Shown piece after piece: positions 7,433 to 13,618 of a stretch of 15,986 nt of DNA (within the stretch, counting starts at the first letter, position 1; the number at the start of each line of letters is the position of its first letter). The stretch is from Candidatus Merdimorpha stercoravium (GTDB lineage Bacteria > Bacteroidota > Bacteroidia > Flavobacteriales > UBA1820). The stretch covers positions 1-15,986 of the forward strand of contig DVLY01000121.1 in the NCBI GenBank assembly GCA_018715295.1. The letters run 5' to 3'. A program made the translations under genes and the position numbers. The notes below the pieces were generated by a model. The model did not search any database and was not told the DNA's origin. It saw nothing but the letters and a program-made list of their open reading frames with translations.

Positions 7433-8554
7433 TCATACGGTGATGAGTTCGTACTGCGTGGTGCCGATCCCGATCTTTTCGGCATGTTCGAGTGCCGCCT
7501 CCCATTTGGTGTCGGGGTGGAGCAGGTGGAACTTGTCGGCCCCTTCGAGGTGTTCGTGCTGGTGTTTGTTGTGCAGGCGGTTGTCGGTAGAGAGCACCGG
7601 CGCGGCGATGACCAGGTCGGCGCAAGCCTTGTCGAGGGCCACCGGGTCGAACGAAGCGAGCATGCCCAGGTCGGGGACGATGGCGGCATCGTTGTGGTTC
7701 CAGCAGTCGCATTCCGGCGATACGTTCATGATGAAGCTCACGTGGAAATGCGGCTTGTCCTTCAGCACGGCAGCGGTGTATTCGGCGATCTTGTAGTTGA
7801 GGCGCTCGGCCGTGTCGTCGGGGCCCATCACGGCACCTCCGTATTGGCACAGGGCGATGCACTGCCCGCAGCCTACGCATTTGGAGTAGTCGATCACCGC
7901 TTTGCGTTCGGCGTCGAGGTGGATGGCATCGTGCGCGCAGTGTTTTACGCAGATCAGGCAGCCCTTGCAGTGTTCCCGGTCGATCACCGGTTGGGAGGCG
8001 CAGTGCAATTCCAGTTTTCCGCCTACGCTGGCGCAGCCCATGCCCAGGTTTTTGATCGCACCGCCGAAGCCGGCCTGTTCGTGTCCCTTGAAGTGGTTCA
8101 TCGAGATGATGATGTCGGCATCGGCGATCGCCGCGCCGATCTTGGGTGCCTTGCAGTACTCCCCGTCGATGGGGATCTCGCGATAGTCGGTGCCTTTGAG
8201 TCCGTCGGCGATGATGACGTCGCACCGTGCCGAGATGGGGTTGAAGCCGTTTTCCATGGCACTTTGCAGGTGGTCGACGGCATTGGAACGGCGTCCCGAG
8301 TACAAAGTGTTGCAGTCCGTGAGGAAGGGTTTGGCTCCCAACGAACGCAGGATGTCGGCCATGCGTGCAGCGAAATTGGGTCGGATGTACGCCACGTTGC
8401 CCGGTTCGCCGAAATGGATCTTGATGGCGGCAAAGCGTTTCTCGAAATCGATGGTGTCGATGCCCGCCCGGCGTACCAGACGCTCCATCTTGTCCAGCAG
8501 ATTGCTGCGCGGGTTGGTGCGCAGCGAGGTGAAAAATACTTTGGAAGCAGTCAT
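7433..8554 (-). CDS. DUF362 protein with two [4Fe-4S] ferredoxin motifs (cytosolic)
   Basis: The 373-residue product combines a DUF362 fold with a central bacterial-type 2x[4Fe-4S] ferredoxin insert: C196-x2-C199-x2-C202-x3-C206 and C226-x2-C229-x2-C232-x3-C236. DUF362 landmarks are AAIKIHFGEPGNVAYIRPN near residue 42 and IIISMNHFKGHEQAGFGGAIKNLGMG from about 148, plus a late cluster PECDCWNHNDAAIVPDLGM. There is no signal peptide or membrane segment, so it should be cytosolic. The ATG at 8554 (MTASKVFF) is chosen; an in-frame extension to 8641 has unrelated, non-conserved sequence and would pass through the probable promoter. It lies upstream of, and on the same strand as, the exported DUF362 operon, but 222 bp containing GC-rich hairpins separate them, so co-transcription is uncertain. 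A role as an electron carrier or metallo-redox enzyme is inferred from the clusters only. Confidence 0.88.
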   Translation of the reverse strand: MTASKVFFTSLRTNPRSNLLDKMERLVRRAGIDTIDFEKRFAAIKIHFGEPGNVAYIRPNFAARMADILRSLGAKPFLTDCNTLYSGRRSNAVDHLQSAMENGFNPISARCDVIIADGLKGTDYREIPIDGEYCKAPKIGAAIADADIIISMNHFKGHEQAGFGGAIKNLGMGCASVGGKLELHCASQPVIDREHCKGCLICVKHCAHDAIHLDAERKAVIDYSKCVGCGQCIALCQYGGAVMGPDDTAERLNYKIAEYTAAVLKDKPHFHVSFIMNVSPECDCWNHNDAAIVPDLGMLASFDPVALDKACADLVIAAPVLSTDNRLHNKHQHEHLEGADKFHLLHPDTKWEAALEHAEKIGIGTTQYELITV

Positions 8555-8579
8555 GGATGGTGATGATGATGTTGTGGGA

Positions 8580-8587
8580 TAAAAGTA
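8580..8587 (-). promoter_or_regulatory. Candidate -7 box for the DUF362-ferredoxin gene
   Basis: On the minus strand TACTTTTA matches seven of eight positions of TAnnTTTG and lies about 25 bp upstream of the ATG at 8554. No convincing TTTG -33 element is seen at the expected distance. Confidence 0.3.
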
Positions 8588-8645
8588 CGGATATTTTTGG
8601 TAAAAAATACGGCCGACAAAAGCCTTTTTGGACAGGAACATATTT

Positions 8646-8845
8646 GGCTTTGCGCTCGCCTTTCGCTGCCTTTGGATAAGGCAGGATGCGGCTCGGCAAA
8701 CCCTGCGGGGAAAACTCCGTTTTTCCCCTCGGCTTTGCGCTCGCCTTTCACTACCTTTGGATAAGGCAGGAAGCGGCTCGGCAAATCCTGCGGGGAAAAA
8801 CTCCGTTTTTCCCCTCGGTTTTGCACTCGCCTTTCACTACCTTTG
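8646..8845. repeat. Tandem 85-86 bp structured repeat, about 2.3 copies, ending at a promoter
   Basis: Copy 1 is 8646-8730, copy 2 is 8731-8816 and a partial copy 3 is 8817-8845. Copies 1 and 2 differ at only a few bases and one A indel. Each contains, in order, TTTGCGCTCGCC or a close variant, a CCTTTGG stretch at a -7-like box, a GCAGGA...TCCTGC inverted repeat, and a hairpin GGGGAAAA(A)-CTCCG-TTTTTCCCC (8707-8728, 8792-8814). The -7 box is TGCCTTTG in copy 1 and an exact TACCTTTG in copy 2 (8752-8759) and copy 3 (8838-8845). The array fills most of the 297-bp divergent region between the DUF362-ferredoxin and MFS genes. It has no transposase and no ORF of its own. Confidence 0.85.
8838..8845 (+). 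promoter_or_regulatory. -7 box of the MFS exporter gene, supplied by the last repeat copy
   Basis: An exact TAnnTTTG match (TACCTTTG). Transcription would begin near 8850-8852, so the start at 8852 would be almost leaderless, whereas an ATG at 8864 would have a leader of about 12 nt. The nearest TTTG upstream (8820-8823) is only 14 bp away, shorter than the usual -33 spacing. Confidence 0.5.
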
Positions 8846-8851
8846 TCCTTT

Positions 8852-10240
8852 ATGCAAAAAGGGATGGAAAAGAAAATACTGGGCATTCCCAAGGCTTATC
8901 TGGGGGTGGTGGCCGTGTTGGCGGCGATCATGATGTCGGTCATCGACGGGACGGTGATGAACGTCGCCCTGCCTACTCTTTCCGACCATTTCGGGGCTTC
9001 TCCGTCCCAGATCACCTGGGTGGTCAATGCCTACCAGTTGGTGATCACCGTTTCCTTGCTCTCGTTCGCTTCACTGGGGGATATCCATGGCTATCGGCGG
9101 GTGTTCCTCTTCGGTGTAGCGGTCTTCGGGTTGGCTTCGCTGGCTTGTGCTTTGGCCGATTCGCTGTGGACACTGGTAGGCGCCCGGGTGGTGCAGGGCA
9201 TCGGCGCAGCGGCGGTGATGAGCGTCAATACGGCTTTGATCCGGCTTATCTACCCTCCGGAATACCTCGGGCGGGGACTCGGGATCAATGCGATGGTCGT
9301 TTCGGTGTCGGTGGCGGCCGGGCCGTCCCTGGCCGGGGCGATCCTTTCGGTGGCTTCGTGGCACTGGCTTTTTGTGATCAACATCCCGATCGCGGCGATC
9401 GCTTTCTTTACCGGAAGGGCTTTCCTGCCGCAAAATCCGGTGCGGGAGCGTTCGTATCGTTTCGACAAGACAAGTGCGGTGGCCAATGCGCTGACTTTCG
9501 GCCTTTTGATCTATACCCTCGAGGGTTTCGCCCACGACGAAAGCCGGCGATTGATCGCGGTGCAGGTGGTGTTGCTGCTGGCCATCGGGTATTTTTTCAT
9601 CCGCCGGCAAAGGACGCTTCAGGCGCCGATCCTGCCGGTGGATCTGCTGAAAATCCCTATTTTCTCGCTCTCCATCGGGACGTCCATCTGTTCTTTTACC
9701 GCGCAGATGCTGGCAATGGTCTCGTTGCCCTTTTTGTTGGAAGGGGTATTGGGGCGGAGTGTAGCCGAGACGGGATTGCTGCTTACCCCGTGGCCTTTGG
9801 CCACGATCGTGGCGGCACCGTTGGCCGGAAGGTTGGTGGAAAAGATCCATCCGGGACTGCTGGGAGGCGTGGGAATGGCGGTGTTCGCTTTGGGCTTGTT
9901 CCTGCTTGCGGAATTGCCTGCCCAGCCGGAAAACAGCCAGATAATCTGGAGAATGGCCGTGTGCGGCGCAGGATTCGGACTGTTCCAGACGCCCAATAAT
10001 GTAACGATCGTCTCCTCGGCGCCGACTTCGCGCAGCGGCGGGGCGAGCGGGATGCAGGGGACGGCCCGCCTGTTCGGGCAGACGCTCGGGACGACGTTGG
10101 TGGCGTTGATCTTCCGCGTGGCGGCACCCGATGTTTCGCCCATGCGTTGTCTGATGGTGGCCATCGGCTTTGCGCTGACGGCGGCGGTGGTGAGCAGCCT
10201 GCGCCTCTCCCAGGCTACTCCGGTAAAAAAGCGGGGGTAA
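8852..10240 (+). CDS. MFS multidrug-type exporter, DHA2 (EmrB/QacA-like) family
   Basis: The 462-residue integral membrane protein is a proton-coupled drug/metabolite antiporter by family. The first helix contains MMSVIDGTVMNVALPTL, the DHA2 form of motif D1. Motif A appears as GDIHGYRRVFLFG after helix 2. WTLVGARVVQGIGAAAVMS follows, and motif C-like GPSLAGAILSVASWHWLF leads into INIPIAAIAFF, all typical of EmrB/QacA relatives. The C-terminal MQGTARLFGQTLGTTLVAL is also characteristic. Its length suits 12-14 helices. The ATG at 8852 is the longest plausible start; ATG 8864 (MEKKILGIPKAYLG) is equally likely given the promoter position. There is no adjacent EmrA-type adaptor or regulator gene, so the substrate cannot be inferred. 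Its 3' end overlaps the convergent secreted-protein gene by 26 bp. Confidence 0.92.
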   Translation: MQKGMEKKILGIPKAYLGVVAVLAAIMMSVIDGTVMNVALPTLSDHFGASPSQITWVVNAYQLVITVSLLSFASLGDIHGYRRVFLFGVAVFGLASLACALADSLWTLVGARVVQGIGAAAVMSVNTALIRLIYPPEYLGRGLGINAMVVSVSVAAGPSLAGAILSVASWHWLFVINIPIAAIAFFTGRAFLPQNPVRERSYRFDKTSAVANALTFGLLIYTLEGFAHDESRRLIAVQVVLLLAIGYFFIRRQRTLQAPILPVDLLKIPIFSLSIGTSICSFTAQMLAMVSLPFLLEGVLGRSVAETGLLLTPWPLATIVAAPLAGRLVEKIHPGLLGGVGMAVFALGLFLLAELPAQPENSQIIWRMAVCGAGFGLFQTPNNVTIVSSAPTSRSGGASGMQGTARLFGQTLGTTLVALIFRVAAPDVSPMRCLMVAIGFALTAAVVSSLRLSQATPVKKRG

Positions 10241-10858
10241 GGTTTTCTCCCTCCCCCGGGGATTCGGGGTCAGAGGCCGTTTCGCTGCCCTCGGAGCAGT
10301 TGTTTTTCCAGGCGTTGTATTCCTCGATGATATTTATAAAGTCATCCTTTGTGTAGCTGTCCTCTCGGTTTCGGATTTTTTCGGCCAGGGCAGGGTAGTC
10401 GGAGAAATATTTCGATATTCTTACAGCAAAGGTGTTGCGCCTCGAGCGGAACCACGTCAGCAAAGGCCAAATTTGCGTGGCGACGGGTTCTTCCGCCCGT
10501 TTGCACAGGAAAAAACCTCGTATGGGGCCTGTTTTGCCTTTGGCTTCGAGGTGGGCGTAAAGGTTTACCGGGCCTTCGATGATGAGGTAGAACCAGCCGA
10601 TCCCTCGGGGTATCCGAGTGGGACGATCGAATGACCGTTTTCAAAAGTGATGCGTTCCAGTTGAGTGGAGGGGATGCTTTTTTTGAGGGAGTCGGGATTT
10701 TCCTTGAAGGCGATGCGGAGTTCATAGGTTATGGGTACTTTAACATACCCCTGGGCAGTGTGTCCATCGGTAAACAGCAGGGTGGCGGAGGCAAATTGGG
10801 TTTGTGCCTGTACGGTCATCGCCAGGCAGACGACGAGGATGAGCAGGTACTTTTTCAT
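10215..10858 (-). pseudogene. Small secreted protein gene interrupted by a -1 frameshift
   Basis: The N-terminal part starts at ATG 10858 with a signal peptide (MKKYLLILVVCLAMTVQAQ, cleavage likely after VQA) and reads through FASATLLFTDGHTAQGYVKV and ITFENGHSIVPLGYP until a stop at 10565-10567. The -1 frame carries on with equally protein-like sequence, IGWFYLIIEGPVNLYAHLEA, then RGFFLCKRAEEPVATQIWPL, and ends KDDFINIIEEYNAW...TPAFLPE with TAG at 10215. A TGA in the -1 frame at 10641-10643 limits the shift to about 10566-10640. The simplest site is a run of four C on the coding strand (10607-10610 on the plus strand), where one extra C would restore a continuous protein of about 214 residues. 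It may be a sequencing error, a true null allele or, less likely, ribosomal slippage on CCCC. No family is recognised; export to the periplasm or beyond is expected. Confidence 0.75.
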
Positions 10859-10878
10859 GGGGGAGGGGAAGGGTTTAT

Positions 10879-10929
10879 CGCTGCGTTTAAGCGTAGAAGA
10901 GCGGAGCAGCCCCATGCTTAAACGCAGCG
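10879..10929. repeat. 14-bp perfect inverted repeat between two minus-strand genes
   Basis: CGCTGCGTTTAAGC (10879-10892) is exactly complementary to GCTTAAACGCAGCG (10916-10929), with a 23-nt spacer. It lies between the stop of the DUF5009 gene (10953) and the start of the secreted-protein gene (10858). There is no T tract after it on the minus strand, so it could be an mRNA stem-loop, an operator or a non-canonical terminator. Confidence 0.8.
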
Positions 10930-10952
10930 CAAACGAGAAGACGTGAGAAGTG

Positions 10953-12128
10953 TCAGATTTTCAGGCGGATATGGATCTTCGAAAGCAGCCAGGCGATCCA
11001 GATGGCCGCCAGGGAGTACAGTGCGCAGCGCACCAGTCCGGCTCCGCCGCTGTAAGTAAACGAGGGCCAGTGGAGCCCCAGCAGGATCATCAGGTTGCCG
11101 GTCAGGTAAGGGATCATGTAGCAGGTGAGGGTCAGCGTGCCGGCCGGTTTGATGATGGCAAACCAATGCGCCTTGCCTTTTACATCGCACAGGTAATGCA
11201 GCAAGGCCGCCGCCGGGAAGAACATCGCGCAGCAGTAAAAGAGCCAGGTGGGTGTGGCCTGGATCTTGGAGATGATCCACCAGTGGTGCGCCACCCAACC
11301 CGACAGTGCCATGACGACCCCGATGGCCACCATCACGCCGTAGAAACTGCCCGGACGTCGTCCGTATTGTTGCAAGAGGATGGCCGCCAGCATACCGGCT
11401 GCCGAAAGGGTGTAGAGTACCGGTTGGCTGGGGATGTACTCGGCCCAGGTCCCCCGGAACACGCCGGCGAAGGTCAGCAGGCAGCAGGCCGTCAGCAGCA
11501 GGAAGGCGGCGATGGCTTTGCGCAGGTCCGAACGGGTGGCCAGGTAAATGAGCGAGGTACCCAGGTACGACCAGCCGATCAGTCCGAGGATGCCCCACCA
11601 TTTCGTGCCGAAGGACTGGCCTTCCTTGGGGACAAAGATCACCAGCAGATAGACCAGCAGGGCGATGCCCGCTATTTTCATCCCGGCGAACAAGTAGCGG
11701 CGCGCGTCGGAAACTTTCGGGTAGAGGTTCCATACCAGGAAAAATCCGGCGACCATCAGCAGCGAATACCACGGCGAGGGAATGCCCGAAGCCACGGGAT
11801 CGTAGGCGCCTTTGTTGACGGTAAAAAGACCCATCACCACCAGCGCCACGGTGCGCAGCAGGATGTGCAGGGAGACTTGCAGCAGGCTGTCGCCTTTCTT
11901 CAGGCGGTTTTGTACGGCAAAGGGTACGGCCATGCCCATGGCGAAGAGAAAGGCCGGGAAGATGATGTCCGAGAAGCCCATCATGTCCTCCTGGGCGGCG
12001 GCATGGTACATCCAGTGGGGGAGGTCTTTTACGCCCGCATATTCGTTTACCCAGAGCATCAGCAGCATGGTCAGCCCGCGGAATACATCCAGCGATTGGA
12101 TTCTCACGGATTTGGCAGGAGTGTTCAT
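10953..12128 (-). CDS. DUF5009 / HGSNAT-like acyltransferase family membrane protein
   Basis: The 391-residue polytopic membrane protein has about ten hydrophobic segments. Its N-terminus, SLDVFRGLTMLLMLWVNEYAG (split here as SLDVFRGLTMLLML then WVNEYAG), is the signature of the YeiB/heparan-alpha-glucosaminide N-acetyltransferase superfamily. FSDIIFPAFLFAMGMAVPFA and PHWMYHAAAQEDM near the second helix also match that group, as found in DUF5009 proteins of Bacteroidetes. Relatives transfer acetyl groups from cytoplasmic acetyl-CoA to sugars across the membrane; whether this one modifies glycans is inferred. The ATG at 12128 (MNTPAKSVRIQSLDVFRG) is chosen because it begins just before the motif and lies about 50 bp after a strong promoter; an extension to 12182 would overlap that promoter. 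The downstream frameshifted secreted-protein gene is 94 bp away on the same strand. Confidence 0.88.
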   Translation of the reverse strand: MNTPAKSVRIQSLDVFRGLTMLLMLWVNEYAGVKDLPHWMYHAAAQEDMMGFSDIIFPAFLFAMGMAVPFAVQNRLKKGDSLLQVSLHILLRTVALVVMGLFTVNKGAYDPVASGIPSPWYSLLMVAGFFLVWNLYPKVSDARRYLFAGMKIAGIALLVYLLVIFVPKEGQSFGTKWWGILGLIGWSYLGTSLIYLATRSDLRKAIAAFLLLTACCLLTFAGVFRGTWAEYIPSQPVLYTLSAAGMLAAILLQQYGRRPGSFYGVMVAIGVVMALSGWVAHHWWIISKIQATPTWLFYCCAMFFPAAALLHYLCDVKGKAHWFAIIKPAGTLTLTCYMIPYLTGNLMILLGLHWPSFTYSGGAGLVRCALYSLAAIWIAWLLSKIHIRLKI

Positions 12129-12179
12129 CGTTTGTACGTTTGTTAGTAGAAGGAAAGGTTTTTGGGGGATACCCAGCGA

Positions 12180-12208
12180 CAAAGATACTTTTTTTTAACA
12201 AATTGCAA
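12180..12208 (-). promoter_or_regulatory. Bacteroidetes-type promoter of the DUF5009 gene
   Basis: On the minus strand an exact -7 box TATCTTTG (12187-12180) is preceded by TTG (12208-12206) with an 18-bp spacer containing an A8 tract. This fits the TTTG/TTG-N17-23-TAnnTTTG pattern. The expected leader to the ATG at 12128 is about 45 nt. Confidence 0.65.
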
Positions 12209-12253
12209 CCCTTCCGCCCGGTATTTTATGAAGACCGAACGGGGGGAAAACAG

Positions 12254-12261
12254 TAACTTTG
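12254..12261 (+). promoter_or_regulatory. -7 box for proC and probably the whole proline cluster
   Basis: TAACTTTG is an exact TAnnTTTG match on the plus strand. No clear -33 element is present; the nearest T-rich stretch is at 12224-12228. Transcription would begin near 12267, giving a leader of about 70 nt that contains the hairpin at 12274-12296. Confidence 0.5.
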
Positions 12262-12273
12262 TCTCGGTCTTGC

Positions 12274-12296
12274 CCGAAACACCCGAAGGGTTTCGG
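12274..12296 (+). other. Leader hairpin upstream of proC
   Basis: CCGAAA (12274-12279) pairs with TTTCGG (12291-12296) and CCC pairs with GGG across a GAA loop, with a CA bulge on the left arm. It falls within the predicted proC 5' leader. No T tract or known riboswitch core is seen, so a regulatory role is only possible. Confidence 0.4.
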
Positions 12297-12336
12297 ACAA
12301 GGGCGGGCAGGAATCAACCAATGTAACGACAAAAAG

Positions 12337-13116
12337 ATGAAAATAGCAGTTCTCGGAGGAGGAAACATGGGCGGGGCGATAGCCGCCGGGGTGGTTGCGG
12401 CCGGATTGGCCGCCGGGCAGGACGTCTGCGTTACGCATGCGCGGGCGGCGCTGCTCGAACGTTTGGAAAAACAGCACGGCACGGTGCGCCTTCTCTCGGA
12501 CAACCGGGAGGCGGTGCGCGGGGCGGATTACGTGTTCGTCGCGGTCAAGCCCTGGTTGGCCGAAGGCGTCCTGCGGGAAATCGCTTCGGAGCTCGACATG
12601 GAACGCCAGGCGGTCGCCTCGGTGGTGGCCGGGCTCTCCTTCGCCCGGATGAAAGAATACCTGGGTGCCGCGCCCGCATTGTTCCGCGTGATCCCCAATA
12701 CGGCGGTGTCCATCGGGCAGAGCACGACTTTCATCAGTGCGGACGGCGCATCGCCGGCGCAGCAGGAAGAAATGATGGCGGTCTTCAGCGCTTTGGGGGA
12801 GGCCTTTCTGGTGCCCGAAGAGCAGATGACCGCCGTTACGGCGCTTTGCTCGTGCGGGATTGCCTATATCCTGCGCTACATCGGGGCTTCGGTCGAAGGG
12901 GCGGTCAAGATGGGACTCGACCCTTCGCAGGCGCTGCCGATGGTGCTCCAGACGGTGCGCGGGGCGGTAGGGCTGTTGCAGGCCAACGGAACGATGCCCC
13001 AGCAGGAGATCGACAAAGTAACCACGCCGGGAGGCATTACCCTCAAAGGCCTGGAGGCGATGGAGCGCGGAGGTTTTTCCGCGGCGGTGATCGACGGGCT
13101 GCTGGCCAGCAAGTAA
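12337..13116 (+). CDS. proC: Pyrroline-5-carboxylate reductase
   Basis: ProC reduces 1-pyrroline-5-carboxylate to L-proline with NAD(P)H, the last step of proline synthesis from glutamate, in the cytoplasm. The 259-residue protein opens with the Rossmann fingerprint MKIAVLGGGNMGGAIAAG. It continues with VFVAVKPW (about residues 66-73), SVVAGLSFARM, and FRVIPNTAVSIGQS, which corresponds to the conserved R-x-MPN region with Ile in place of Met. The C-terminal dimerisation domain carries the family signature as KVTTPGGITLKGLEAMERGG. The length is close to the usual 260-275. The ATG at 12337 is fixed by the Rossmann strand, and AAAAAG precedes it. It is first in a cluster with a PNPOx-like gene, proB and proA. 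Confidence 0.96.
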   Translation: MKIAVLGGGNMGGAIAAGVVAAGLAAGQDVCVTHARAALLERLEKQHGTVRLLSDNREAVRGADYVFVAVKPWLAEGVLREIASELDMERQAVASVVAGLSFARMKEYLGAAPALFRVIPNTAVSIGQSTTFISADGASPAQQEEMMAVFSALGEAFLVPEEQMTAVTALCSCGIAYILRYIGASVEGAVKMGLDPSQALPMVLQTVRGAVGLLQANGTMPQQEIDKVTTPGGITLKGLEAMERGGFSAAVIDGLLASK

Positions 13117-13126
13117 AACCGGAGGG

Positions 13127-13618
13127 ATGCGTTACGACAACGACTCGGTGCGCCGTCGCGACCGCCTGATGGACGAGCAGCGGGCGCGCGAACTTCTCCG
13201 CGAGGGGGAATACGGCGTGTTGTCCCTGTGCGAGGACGGGGTGCCATACGGCATCCCGATCAATTTCGTGTGGGACGGGCAGGATGCGATCTACCTCCAT
13301 TGCGCTCCCCAGGGGCGGAAGTGGCGTTGTTTGTCCAGCCAGGATCGGGTGTCGTTCTGCGTGGTGGGGCGCACCCACGTCCTCTCCGCGCAGTTTACCA
13401 CCGAGTACGAGAGCCTCGTGCTGTCCGGCACGGCCCGGGTGGTGGACGATCCGCAGCAAAAGCGCGAAGCCCTGAGGCGTTTGCTGGAGAAATATTCCCC
13501 GCAGGATGTCTCCACGGGGCTCAAGTACATGGAAAAATCCCTCCCCCGCACGGCAGTGTGGCGCTTGGAGATAGAAAGTTTTTCAGGCAAGTGCAAAAAA
13601 ATACGAACTACGAAGTGA
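13127..13618 (+). CDS. Pyridoxamine 5'-phosphate oxidase-like flavin-binding protein (NimA-related)
   Basis: The 163-residue protein has the split beta-barrel pattern of the PNPOx-like superfamily. MRYDNDSVRRRDRLMDEQ is the arginine-rich N-terminus common in the NimA/YhjD-type branch, followed by EGEYGVLSLCEDGVPYGIPI, DAIYLHCAPQGRKW (a HCA-x-x-G-x-K motif that in relatives contacts the flavin phosphate) and VSFCVVG. It probably binds FMN or a similar cofactor in the cytoplasm; Nim-type nitroimidazole reduction is a family possibility, not shown here. Its ATG lies 10 bp after the proC stop; a GGAGG stands only one base before the ATG, too close for a normal ribosome site. Its TGA overlaps the probable proB GTG start. 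Its place inside the proline cluster has no obvious biochemical explanation. Confidence 0.88.
   Translation: MRYDNDSVRRRDRLMDEQRARELLREGEYGVLSLCEDGVPYGIPINFVWDGQDAIYLHCAPQGRKWRCLSSQDRVSFCVVGRTHVLSAQFTTEYESLVLSGTARVVDDPQQKREALRRLLEKYSPQDVSTGLKYMEKSLPRTAVWRLEIESFSGKCKKIRTTK

Noticed and set aside
8646..8845. CRISPR array
   Set aside because: The units are 85-86 bp contiguous copies with no unique spacers and no cas genes nearby.
8686..9999. Plus-strand open frame of 437 codons starting in the repeats and overlapping the MFS gene in another frame
   Set aside because: Its translation is Gly/Arg-rich without helices or motifs, while the MFS frame is clear.
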